From assembly GCA_028711675.1 (NCBI GenBank), contig JAQTRT010000007.1, positions 1 through 25,333 of the forward strand: 25,333 bases of DNA, read 5' to 3'. Position 1 is the first letter of the stretch, and each line of letters opens with the position of its first letter. Of the stretch, positions 8,046-15,954 are shown one piece after another. The notes under the pieces were generated by a model that made no database searches, had not been told where the DNA came from, and saw only the letters and a program-made list of their open reading frames with translations. Origin of the DNA: a bacterium. Its GTDB lineage: Bacteria; Spirochaetota; JAHITG01. Made by a program: the position numbers and the translations under genes.

Positions 8046-8074
8046 TTGACAATTTAATTAATTATTAATATATT
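8046..8074 (+). promoter_or_regulatory. Putative promoter of the prs-rplY-pth-tilS-ftsH operon
   Basis: An exact TTGACA at 8046-8051 and TATATT at 8069-8074 are spaced by 17 bp. This is the best-matching promoter in the window. The start site would be near 8081, giving a leader of about 24 nt before the prs ATG. The AT-rich stretch upstream (7897-8045) shows no gene and only weak hairpins. Confidence 0.6.
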
Positions 8075-8104
8075 ACAGGAACTATTTTTACTGAAAGAAA
8101 ACCT

Positions 8105-9040
8105 ATGGAATCGTTAAAAATATTTTCAGGACGAGCAAACCAGGAACTGGCCGCACAGATCGCGAAGCAGCTGAACACAGAGCTTGGCAAGATCACCATC
8201 CGTGATTTTGCGGACAGCGAGATCTTTGTCCAGGTGAACGAGAATGTCCGGGGCAAGGACGCGTTCGTTATCCAGCCCACGTGTAATCCGGGTAATTTTA
8301 ACATCATGGAACTGCTCATCATTACCGACGCGTTGAGGCGTTCTTCCGCCAAGAGGATCACGCTGGTTGTGCCGTATTTCGGGTATGCCCGGCAGGACAG
8401 GAAGGATAAGCCCCATGTCCCCGTCACATCCAAGCTTGTGGCCAATCTCATGGTTGCGGCAGGCGCCAACCGTATTCTCACCATGGACCTGCATGCTGAC
8501 CAGATCCAGGGTTTCTTCGATATACCCGTAGACCACCTGTTCGCCGCCCCTGTTTTCAAACGTTATTTTAAGGAAGAGATCAAGCTCCAGGATTTCGTCA
8601 TTGTCTCCCCTGATGTGGGAGCTGTGTTCCGGTCCCGTTATTTCGCCAAGCAGCTGGACACGGAGATCGCCATCATTGACAAACGGCGGCCCGAGCATAA
8701 TGTTTCCGAGGTCATGCATATCATCGGCAACGTCAAGGACAAGAACGCCATCCTGCTGGATGATATCGCGGACACAGCCGGCACTCTCTGCAACGCGGCC
8801 AAGGCCCTCAAGGACCAGGGCGCACGGGATGTTTATGCCTGCATCACACACCCGGTCCTGTCCGGCAACGCGTATGAAAAAATAGAAAAATCCGTCATTA
8901 AACAGCTGATCACGACTGATACGATTCCCTTGAAAAAGGAAAGTGAAAAAATAAAAGTTATAAGCGTTTCCAAACTTTTTGCTGATGCCATATATTATAT
9001 CCATATGGAAAAATCATTAGGCGAACTATTTCTGGAATAA
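8105..9040 (+). CDS. prs: Ribose-phosphate pyrophosphokinase (PRPP synthetase)
   Basis: Makes 5-phosphoribosyl 1-pyrophosphate from ribose 5-phosphate and ATP in the cytoplasm, feeding nucleotide, histidine and tryptophan synthesis. The 311-residue length is typical of class I enzymes. Landmarks are FSGRANQELA near the N-terminus, PYFGYARQDRK at 90-100, the metal and ATP site MDLHADQIQGFF at 127-138, and the PRPP-binding loop DDIADTAGT at 219-227. The ribosome binding site is weak (GAAAG). It is the first gene of a tight operon; rplY starts 14 bp after its stop. Nothing in the sequence looks abnormal. Confidence 0.96.
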   Translation: MESLKIFSGRANQELAAQIAKQLNTELGKITIRDFADSEIFVQVNENVRGKDAFVIQPTCNPGNFNIMELLIITDALRRSSAKRITLVVPYFGYARQDRKDKPHVPVTSKLVANLMVAAGANRILTMDLHADQIQGFFDIPVDHLFAAPVFKRYFKEEIKLQDFVIVSPDVGAVFRSRYFAKQLDTEIAIIDKRRPEHNVSEVMHIIGNVKDKNAILLDDIADTAGTLCNAAKALKDQGARDVYACITHPVLSGNAYEKIEKSVIKQLITTDTIPLKKESEKIKVISVSKLFADAIYYIHMEKSLGELFLE

Positions 9041-9054
9041 GGAGGAAGTGTACG

Positions 9055-9921
9055 ATGAAGATTGTGGAGATCAAAGCTCATAAAAGAGATAAAATAGGGA
9101 AGAATAAAGTGGACAAGCTACGGCAGAGCACAAAAGTCCCTGCTATCCTGTACGGAAAGGAATCCATCCCTCTGGTGGTCGAAGACCCTGAGGCTAAAAA
9201 ACTATACAGTTTACGCCATGAGAACTTTCTGGTCAAGCTGATGATCGATGACATGCAGGCCAAAGAAGCTCTTCTAAAAGACATTCAGTTGAATCCCGTG
9301 AAGAACAATGTCATTCATCTGGATTTTCTTGAACTCGTCCAGGACAGACCGATAAAAGTAAAAGTACCTGTTGAACTGGACGGGACGCCGGTCGGTCTTA
9401 AGCAGGGCGGGATCACACAGCATTTTCTCTGGGACCTGACCGTCAAATGCCTGCCCAAGGATATCCCCGAGCATATTAAAGTGGACATCTCCAGTCTGGA
9501 CATCGGCGATTCCATCCACGTTAAGGATATTAAAGTGGACAGCAAAGTAAAGGTTTGCGATAAATCAAGCCAGGTCGTGATCACGATCGGCTTACCCACC
9601 GGAGTCATCGAAGAAAGACAGGCTGCTGCTGCCGCCGCTGCTGCTGCTGCCGAAGCTGCTGCTGCCGCTGCCGCTGCCGGCGTGGAAGCCGGTGCTGAAG
9701 GCGAAGAAGGCGCTGCTGTTCCTGGCGCTGAAGGCGCTGCCGCTCCCGGCACTGAAGGCGCTCCTGCCGCTGTTCCCGGAAAACCAGGAGCAACCGGCAA
9801 GCCGGGCGCTCCTGTTAAACCCGGTACAGCGGAAAAAGGAAAAACCGAGGCTCCCGGCACGCCTGCTGCCAAAGGGAAAACACCCGGTGCACCGCCAGCC
9901 AAAGCACCCGGAAAGAAATAA
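9055..9921 (+). CDS. rplY: 50S ribosomal protein L25 (Ctc type) with long low-complexity tail
   Basis: This 5S rRNA-binding protein of the large ribosomal subunit has 288 residues. Residues 1-90 are the L25 domain: a basic start with KRDKIGKNKVDKLR, then VPAILYGK and HLDF at 87-91. Residues of about 95-183 are the TL5/Ctc C-terminal beta domain (VKVPVELDGTPVGLKQGG). From A190 to the end is an Ala-rich run followed by a Pro/Gly/Ala/Lys tail with loose PGxEGA units. That tail adds about 100 residues to a Ctc-type protein normally near 190-220. GGAGG precedes the ATG by 9 nt. It sits between prs and pth, a widely conserved arrangement. The ribosomal assignment is firm; the function of the tail is unknown. 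Confidence 0.93.
   Translation: MKIVEIKAHKRDKIGKNKVDKLRQSTKVPAILYGKESIPLVVEDPEAKKLYSLRHENFLVKLMIDDMQAKEALLKDIQLNPVKNNVIHLDFLELVQDRPIKVKVPVELDGTPVGLKQGGITQHFLWDLTVKCLPKDIPEHIKVDISSLDIGDSIHVKDIKVDSKVKVCDKSSQVVITIGLPTGVIEERQAAAAAAAAAAEAAAAAAAAGVEAGAEGEEGAAVPGAEGAAAPGTEGAPAAVPGKPGATGKPGAPVKPGTAEKGKTEAPGTPAAKGKTPGAPPAKAPGKK
9622..9678 (+). repeat. GCN triplet run encoding polyalanine in L25
   Basis: Nineteen consecutive codons encode alanine except one glutamate at residue 200, using mixed GCT and GCC triplets. Such runs change length easily by slippage. The reading frame continues cleanly into the Pro/Gly-rich tail, which ends at 9918. Confidence 0.85.
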
Positions 9922-10023
9922 CCAGCCGGCCCTGGGTCCAGGACCAGGACGACGATCCATCTATGCCAATTTTGTTGAGCTTCCGATACAAATCCGGTTC
10001 AAACATGATTTAGGTGGAATAAA

Positions 10024-10587
10024 TTGAAATATCTGATCGTAGGACTTGGGAATCCCGGGAAAAAATATGCGCGCAACCGCCATAATATCGGTTTTCTTTC
10101 CCTGGATAGCCTGAGCGGATCCTTCTCCGTTGAGATCACAAAAAAATACAAACAATCCCTCATCGCCACACTGGAATGGAACCAGAAGACCCTGGTACTG
10201 ATGAAACCTCTCACCTTTATGAACGCAAGCGGGGATATGGTCCAAAAAGCCGTCGCTACTTACAAGATCCCCCTCTCTCATCTCATTGTTATTTATGATG
10301 ATATCGATTTCCCGCTGGGCAGGATCAAGATCAGGAAAGGCGGTTCCTCCGGAGGACATAAAGGTGTCCAGTCCATCATCGACTCCCTGCAGAACGGAAA
10401 TTTCATCCGCGTGAGGATCGGCATCAATTCAGAGTATAAAAAAGACCTTCCGCTGGAAGAGTTCGTCCTGAACGACTTTAATAAACCGGAGGTACCAATC
10501 CTCCAACAGGTCCTGAAACAGATCCCGGACGTCATCAGCCGGATACTCGATCATTCTGTTGACAAGGCCATGAATGAGTTCAATTAA
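10024..10587 (+). CDS. pth: Peptidyl-tRNA hydrolase
   Basis: Releases peptides from peptidyl-tRNAs that fall off the ribosome. It has 187 residues, the normal size. Family motifs are GLGNPG at 7-12, the catalytic histidine H20 in NRHNIGF, KPLTFMNASG, the conserved aspartate in IYDDIDFPLG, and GGSSGGHKG. The start codon is TTG, chosen because the conserved KYLIVGLGNPG begins immediately after it and AGGTGG lies 6 nt upstream at 10012-10017; no ATG fits. The 102-bp gap after rplY shows no gene. Its last 14 bases overlap the start of tilS. Confidence 0.96.
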   Translation: MKYLIVGLGNPGKKYARNRHNIGFLSLDSLSGSFSVEITKKYKQSLIATLEWNQKTLVLMKPLTFMNASGDMVQKAVATYKIPLSHLIVIYDDIDFPLGRIKIRKGGSSGGHKGVQSIIDSLQNGNFIRVRIGINSEYKKDLPLEEFVLNDFNKPEVPILQQVLKQIPDVISRILDHSVDKAMNEFN

Positions 10588-11968
10588 TCATACCCTCACC
10601 AAACAGGTACTGGGAACAATAAAAAAATATAATCTGATCCGAAAAAATGACCGAATCCTCATCGGATTGTCCGGCGGAGCCGATTCCCTTGCTTTATTCC
10701 TTATCCTGAACGGACTGAAAGAAGAATTCAATCTGAGCCTGGTGATCGCGCACCTCAACCACCGGATCCGCGGCAGAGAATCGGATGGGGATGAGATCTT
10801 TGTCCGGAGTATCGGCAAACGCTTCGGTATTCCCGTTATCACCAGGAGGATTAATATCCCCCTGCTCAGAAAAAAAAGAAAAAAACAGTCCCTGGAAGAG
10901 ATCGCTCACCAGGAAAGGATGCATTTCTTTCAGGATATCCTGGGCCGCCGCTCTCTTCATAAAATCGCCCTGGCGCATCATCTGGATGACAGTGTGGAAA
11001 ACTACTTCCTGAGCACGTTCCAGGCAGGCAGCCTCAACTCCCTTTCCGGCATGAAGCCTGCCGAAGGGAACATTATCCGTCCCCTGATCCTGTGCCGGAA
11101 AAAGGAAATTCTCGAATTCGTCAGGTCATCCGGATGGACGCCCAGGCAAGACAGGACCAATCAAGAGAACCGCATTCCCCGCAACTGGATCAGGAACATC
11201 CTCCTTCCCTTCATCGGAAAACAATTCAGGCCTGTTGAAAGCAATATGGCCCGGTTGATGGATATCCTGTACCATGAGAACGAACTGATGAACTCCATCA
11301 GAGATGTTTTTCTCTCCTCCTGTAAATATTCTGAAAATTTTTATGCCGCCTTCCTGAAACTAGCTTCGCCCCCTCATGTCAGCATCATCAGAAGGCTGGT
11401 CAGGGAGATCCTGATCCGAATGGGACAGCCATACAATTATTACCTGATCGACCGCATCAGCCGGTTTATTCCGGGCGGGGAAACTTGCCTGGAACTGAAT
11501 GACCTCTATGTATGGAAACATCGTTCCTGCCTTCTTTTTACATTAAAAAAGAGGGTATCTTCTTATCGTTTTGAGATAAAACCGGCACATAAACCTGTTT
11601 TTATCAAGGATCTGGGCCTGACGGTCAACTGCAGCGAGATCCGTCCTCCAGTTAAAAAATGGGAGGAGAATTGTCTCTATCTGGATAAAACCCGGGTTCA
11701 TAAAATAATTATTAGAAATAAAAAAAATCGTGATTATATTATACTCTTGAACACGGATTATCGGGTCCAGCTGAAAAAATTACTGACAGACCTGAAGATA
11801 CCGGAACCCCTGAAGCAGATGGTCCCGGTTCTTGAAACGAATGGTGAAACAGCAGGAATATTCCTGGACCTTTTCCCCGTGCACGGAAAGAATAAAGTGA
11901 GTGAAAAATATAAAATAACCGCTCAAACAAAGAAAATTTTAAAATTGGAGTTTACACAAGCCCTATGA
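10574..11968 (+). CDS. tilS: tRNA(Ile)-lysidine synthase
   Basis: Changes the wobble cytidine of the CAU-anticodon isoleucine tRNA to lysidine, using ATP and lysine, so that AUA is read as isoleucine. The 464-residue product carries the PP-loop GLSGGADS at 30-37, then IAHLNHRIRG and the LAHHLDDSVENYFL segment of the N-terminal domain. Residues of about 375-460 fit the TilS C-terminal tRNA-binding domain (LKKLLTDLKIPEPLKQMVPVL). The ATG at 10574 lies inside the end of pth, with AAGG 6 nt upstream. Its TGA overlaps the ftsH ATG (ATGA), so both neighbours are probably translationally coupled. Confidence 0.94.
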   Translation: MSSINHTLTKQVLGTIKKYNLIRKNDRILIGLSGGADSLALFLILNGLKEEFNLSLVIAHLNHRIRGRESDGDEIFVRSIGKRFGIPVITRRINIPLLRKKRKKQSLEEIAHQERMHFFQDILGRRSLHKIALAHHLDDSVENYFLSTFQAGSLNSLSGMKPAEGNIIRPLILCRKKEILEFVRSSGWTPRQDRTNQENRIPRNWIRNILLPFIGKQFRPVESNMARLMDILYHENELMNSIRDVFLSSCKYSENFYAAFLKLASPPHVSIIRRLVREILIRMGQPYNYYLIDRISRFIPGGETCLELNDLYVWKHRSCLLFTLKKRVSSYRFEIKPAHKPVFIKDLGLTVNCSEIRPPVKKWEENCLYLDKTRVHKIIIRNKKNRDYIILLNTDYRVQLKKLLTDLKIPEPLKQMVPVLETNGETAGIFLDLFPVHGKNKVSEKYKITAQTKKILKLEFTQAL

Positions 11969-13803
11969 AAAACCAGAAAAAGAATTTAGCCCTTATCTTT
12001 CTCATCATCCTGATCTTCCTCTATGTGTTCTACCTCATCTCCCAGACTAAAAAACCATCCATCGAGGAGCTGCCTTACAGCACCTTCATTAAAAAAGCAA
12101 GGAGCGGCGTAGTAAGAGAGGTTGTGATAGAAGGTTACCAGATCAACGGTTCCTATTACAACCAGAAATATTTCCGGACCGTCATACCTTACGAAGACCC
12201 GGTCCTGATCAGCACACTGATCAATAACGGCGTTAAGATCTACGGCCTGGAAAAGAAGGAAGGAAGTACGTTCTGGAACCTGGTCTCTAACCTGCTCTGG
12301 ATCATTCTCCCTCTTATCCTCCTCTGGAACCTTTTCTTCCGGTCCGTCCAGGGGCCGGCGAACAGGGTCTTCTCTTTCGGCAAGAGCCGGGCCAAGCTCC
12401 ATGTACCCAAATCCAGCAAGATCACTTTTGCCAATGTCGCGGGGATCGAAGAAGCCAAGGAAGAGGTCCATGAGATCATAGAGTTCCTGCGTGACCCGAA
12501 AAAATTCACTAAACTGGGGGCACGGATCCCCAAAGGCGTTCTGCTGGTGGGCGCGCCCGGCACGGGAAAGACCCTCCTGGCTAAAGCCATAGCCGGCGAA
12601 GCAGAAGTTCCGTTCTTCAGTATCTCCGGTTCGGACTTCGTGGAAATGTTCGTAGGCGTAGGCGCCAGCCGCGTACGGGACCTTTTCGAGAAAGCCAAAC
12701 GGAGCTCGCCCTGCATCCTTTTCATTGATGAGATCGACGCAGTGGGAAGGTACCGCGGTGCCGGAATCGGAGGCGGCCACGATGAACGCGAACAAACCCT
12801 GAACCAGCTCCTGGTAGAGATGGACGGATTTGAGAATAACGAAGGTATCATCATCATTGCCGCCACCAACAGGCCGGACATACTGGACCCGGCGCTCCTG
12901 AGACCCGGCCGTTTCGACCGTCAGATCATCGTGAACGTTCCTGACGTAAAAGGACGCGAGGAGATACTCGGTGTTCATACCAAGAACAGTCCTCTGGCCA
13001 AGAACGTGGAACTGGGCAAGATCGCCCAGGGCACACCCGGATTCACCGGTGCGGACCTGGAGAACCTGGTGAACGAGGCTTCCCTGATCGCAGCCAGGAA
13101 GAACAAATCAGCCATCGAGATGTCCGACATGGAAGAAGCCAAGGACAAGATCCTGATGGGGCCTGAACGGAAAAGCCTGATCATCAGCGACAACGAGAAG
13201 AAGATCATCGCCATCCACGAGTCAGGACACGCCCTGGTGAGCAAGCTGCTGAAAAACACGGATCCCATCCATAAAGTAACTATTATCCCGCGCGGAACCG
13301 CCCTGGGCCTGACCCAGAGCTTGCCCATCGATGAGAAGCATAATTATATCAAAGAATACTGGGAAGATAATTTAACCATGCTTCTGGGCGGCCGGGTGGC
13401 TGAGGAATTAAAATTCAAATCCCTTTCCACAGGCGCCAAGAACGATATAGAACGGGCAACGGAAATAGCCCAGAAAATGGTCAGAGAATGGGGGATGAGC
13501 GACAAGATCGGTCCTATCTCCGTTGCCATCGAAAAAGAGCATGTATTCCTGGGCCGCGATATTGCCCAGCACAGGGATTACAGCGAACGGACAGCCATGG
13601 AGATCGATGATGAGGTGCGGCGGATCATCATTTCCTCATACAACAGGGCCAAAAAGCTGCTCAGTCAGCGTTTTTCAGAATTGAACAGGATCGCTGATGC
13701 CCTTCTGGAAAAAGAGATCCTCACCGGTGCTGAGATCGATATAATCTTAAAGAACAGGAAAAAGGGAACAGCTTCCAGGGAAACCGCTTTAAAACCAGGT
13801 TAA
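11965..13803 (+). CDS. ftsH: ATP-dependent zinc metalloprotease FtsH
   Basis: This membrane-bound AAA+ protease degrades misfolded membrane proteins and short-lived regulators. Membrane segments lie at about 8-26 and 104-125 with a periplasmic loop between. The AAA module has Walker A GAPGTGKT at 196-203, the pore motif FVGVGA near 229, Walker B ILFIDEID at 251-258, and the second region of homology TNRPDILDPALLRPGRFDR at 301-319. The zinc site is HESGH at 418-422, with Ser where many members have Ala, and the third ligand lies in STGAKNDIERAT. The 612-residue length is typical. It is the last gene of the prs operon, overlapping tilS by 4 nt. No clear terminator follows. Confidence 0.97.
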   Translation: MKNQKKNLALIFLIILIFLYVFYLISQTKKPSIEELPYSTFIKKARSGVVREVVIEGYQINGSYYNQKYFRTVIPYEDPVLISTLINNGVKIYGLEKKEGSTFWNLVSNLLWIILPLILLWNLFFRSVQGPANRVFSFGKSRAKLHVPKSSKITFANVAGIEEAKEEVHEIIEFLRDPKKFTKLGARIPKGVLLVGAPGTGKTLLAKAIAGEAEVPFFSISGSDFVEMFVGVGASRVRDLFEKAKRSSPCILFIDEIDAVGRYRGAGIGGGHDEREQTLNQLLVEMDGFENNEGIIIIAATNRPDILDPALLRPGRFDRQIIVNVPDVKGREEILGVHTKNSPLAKNVELGKIAQGTPGFTGADLENLVNEASLIAARKNKSAIEMSDMEEAKDKILMGPERKSLIISDNEKKIIAIHESGHALVSKLLKNTDPIHKVTIIPRGTALGLTQSLPIDEKHNYIKEYWEDNLTMLLGGRVAEELKFKSLSTGAKNDIERATEIAQKMVREWGMSDKIGPISVAIEKEHVFLGRDIAQHRDYSERTAMEIDDEVRRIIISSYNRAKKLLSQRFSELNRIADALLEKEILTGAEIDIILKNRKKGTASRETALKPG

Positions 13804-13902
13804 ACGGATATTCCCTCTGCACCCGCTTTTCTGTGAACTGATCTGATCTTTCTCATGAATGATACTTTTTATGATCCCGCCTTTCCTCTTTTCATTTTTA
13901 TC

Positions 13903-13930
13903 TTGAAAAAATAATTAAAAAATTTAATTT
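13903..13930 (+). promoter_or_regulatory. Possible promoter of the tatT-dctP-dctQM operon
   Basis: TTGAAA at 13903-13908 and TAATTT at 13925-13930 are 16 bp apart, in the 166-bp gap between ftsH and tatT. The match is weaker than other promoters in the window, and the region is AT-rich enough for chance matches. Confidence 0.35.
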
Positions 13931-13969
13931 GGAATATTAAGAAAAACGATCCCGTTTCATGATAAAACC

Positions 13970-14902
13970 ATGATAAAAAGGAATAAAATATTTTTTTTCA
14001 TCCTAACAAGCGGCCTGTTCTTGTTCAATCAATGCTCCATTAATAAGATCGCAGTTAATAAGATCGCTGACATGCTCTCATCCGAGGACAGCACTGTCTT
14101 CACCTCGGATGATGATCCTGAACTGATAAAGGAAGCCCTTCCTTTCGGTCTGAAATTATATGAATCCCTGGCTGAACAGGCGCCGGACAATCCGGACCTC
14201 CTTCTGGCGACCGGCCGTTCCTTCTGCATGTATGCTTATGCATTTGTCCAGGAACCCTCCGAACGGCTGGCTGACTCAGATATCGAGAAACAAACCCGGA
14301 TGCAAATACGGGCAAAAAAACTTTATTTGCGGGGTAGAACATATATCCTGCGTGGTCTGGAGGTCAACCATCCTGGTTTTACCAATCTGATGGCTAAAGG
14401 TAAAATGGAAAAAGCCGTTCTCTCCTGCGGAAAAAAAGATGTGGGTTATTTGTACTGGGCCGGGCTCGCCTGGATGGGTGCTTATACCGCTGATAAATTT
14501 GATATGAACCTGGCCGTGAACACCTCCAAGCCGGTAAAAATGATCACCCGCGCCCTGGACCTGGATGAATCCTATAATGAAGGCGCCGTCCATGAATTCT
14601 TCATCTCCTATTACGGTTCTCTTCCCGTGACCATGGGCGGCAGCGAGGAAAAGGCCCGGTATCATTTTAAACGCTCAATCGAGCTGTCGCACGGATTAAA
14701 AGCCAGCCCGTATTTGGCTCTTGCCACTTCGATCTGTATTAATAAGCAGAACATCGGGGAATTTAAGTCCCTGTGTAATCAGGCTTTAGCGGTTGATACA
14801 AACAAGAATCCTCAGAACCGGCTGCTGAACATACTATACCAGGATAAGGCACGATGGCTCCTGGCCCATCTGGACAATTATTTCCTTATGGAAAAAGAAT
14901 GA
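13970..14902 (+). CDS. tatT: TatT-family TRAP transporter-associated protein, probable lipoprotein
   Basis: The product has 310 residues. The N-terminus (basic MIKRNK, then a hydrophobic stretch ending at C22) looks like a lipoprotein signal, but the lipobox LFNQC is not canonical. The remainder is helical, with repeat-like segments (DDPELIKEALPFGLKLYESLAEQAP, LLLATGRSFCMYAYAFVQ, YLYWAGLAWMGAY, YHFKRSIELSHG) matching the TPR-like TatT family. In Treponema, TatT is a periplasmic lipoprotein trimer that binds the TRAP substrate-binding protein. Genes for such a binding protein and the fused permease follow directly, which supports the call. No Shine-Dalgarno sequence is seen before the ATG. Its TGA overlaps a possible, less likely ATG for dctP. 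Confidence 0.82.
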   Translation: MIKRNKIFFFILTSGLFLFNQCSINKIAVNKIADMLSSEDSTVFTSDDDPELIKEALPFGLKLYESLAEQAPDNPDLLLATGRSFCMYAYAFVQEPSERLADSDIEKQTRMQIRAKKLYLRGRTYILRGLEVNHPGFTNLMAKGKMEKAVLSCGKKDVGYLYWAGLAWMGAYTADKFDMNLAVNTSKPVKMITRALDLDESYNEGAVHEFFISYYGSLPVTMGGSEEKARYHFKRSIELSHGLKASPYLALATSICINKQNIGEFKSLCNQALAVDTNKNPQNRLLNILYQDKARWLLAHLDNYFLMEKE

Positions 14903-14949
14903 CTCAAAAACAAAACCCGTCATCCTTTTCCCGGGAGAAGGAGAGAATC

Positions 14950-15954
14950 ATGAAACAGAAATATTCTATCATTTTGTTATCATTCCTGTTTTTTACGGGC
15001 CCTGTTTCTCTTTCCGCTCTTACCATTAAACTGGGAAGTCTGGCCCCCATCGGTTCACCCTGGGATTATAATTTAAAGAAGATCGGCGCTGAATGGGGTA
15101 AGGTCTCCCAGGGCCAGGTCGTTCTCAAGATCTATCCGGGCGGGATCGTGGGCGACGAGGATGACATGATCCGGAAGATCCGGATCGGCCAGCTTGATGC
15201 AGCCGGTATAACCGGTGTAGGTCTCAGCAGGATCTTTAACGGCGTCCTGGCGATCCAGCTCCCTCTCCTGGTACGGGATGAACAGGAACTGGAATATGTC
15301 CTGGATAAGATACGACCTTATTTTGAAAAAAACATAGAAGAAAAAGGATTCAAGGTCCTTCTCTGGCATACAGCAGGATGGGCCTATTTTTTCTCTAAAA
15401 AGCCTGTTGTTTATCCGGAGGACCTGAAAAAACTGAAGTTTTGGGTATGGGAAGGTGATCCTGATCAGCTGGAAGCCTGGAAGGAACAGAATTTCCAGCC
15501 TGTCCCTTTACCGGCTACCGAGATCATGACAGCCCTCCAGAGCGGTATGGCAGAATCCTTTACAACCAGTCCTTTAACCGCAGCGGCATACCAATGGTTC
15601 GGTGTGGCCCCTCACATGTGCGAGATGAAATGGGCGCCTTTTATCGGTACCGTGATCATTGCCACCAAGGTCTGGAATAAGATCCCGGCTGACCAGCAGG
15701 TCAAGTTCATGGAGATCGTCCTCCGCATCGGGAAGGCGATGAAAGGGGAGATCAGTAAAGCTGACGAAAAAGCCGTCGAGATCATGAAACAGAACGGCCT
15801 TGTCACTCATCCGGTGAACGAGGATATTGTCAAACAATGGAAATCCGCCGTAGACCAGGGATTCCGGAAACTGGTCGGAAAAAGCATAGAAAAAGAATCC
15901 TATGAAAGGGTAAAAACATATATTGATGAATACAGAAAAGCCCATGGAAAATAA
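14950..15954 (+). CDS. dctP: TRAP transporter periplasmic solute-binding protein (DctP/TatP family)
   Basis: Captures the solute in the periplasm and delivers it to DctQM. The product has 334 residues. The start at 14950 is preferred because AAGGAG lies 6 nt before it and a good signal peptide follows (MKQK, hydrophobic core, SLSA at about 20-23). Longer in-frame starts at 14899 (ATGA overlap with tatT) and 14854 would bury the signal. Family features are LTIKLGSLAPIGSPW, FPxG-like IYPGGIVGDEDDMIRKIRIGQLDAAG, and PATEIMTALQSGMAE. In the segment where most DctP proteins have the carboxylate-binding arginine (LKGxKIRV), this one reads LKKLKFWVW, with W165 at the arginine position. The ligand may thus not be a simple organic acid. 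Confidence 0.9.
   Translation: MKQKYSIILLSFLFFTGPVSLSALTIKLGSLAPIGSPWDYNLKKIGAEWGKVSQGQVVLKIYPGGIVGDEDDMIRKIRIGQLDAAGITGVGLSRIFNGVLAIQLPLLVRDEQELEYVLDKIRPYFEKNIEEKGFKVLLWHTAGWAYFFSKKPVVYPEDLKKLKFWVWEGDPDQLEAWKEQNFQPVPLPATEIMTALQSGMAESFTTSPLTAAAYQWFGVAPHMCEMKWAPFIGTVIIATKVWNKIPADQQVKFMEIVLRIGKAMKGEISKADEKAVEIMKQNGLVTHPVNEDIVKQWKSAVDQGFRKLVGKSIEKESYERVKTYIDEYRKAHGK

Noticed and set aside
8126..9004. Open frame of 292 codons on the minus strand
   Set aside because: It lies entirely antisense to prs, with no domain or ribosome binding site.
9595..9960. Minus-strand open frames opposite the L25 tail, rich in Ser, Gly or Gln
   Set aside because: They are by-products of the GCN repeat read backwards and have no independent support.
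11986..12978. Open frame of 330 codons on the minus strand
   Set aside because: It is antisense to ftsH, rich in acidic residues as expected from reading that gene backwards, with no domain.
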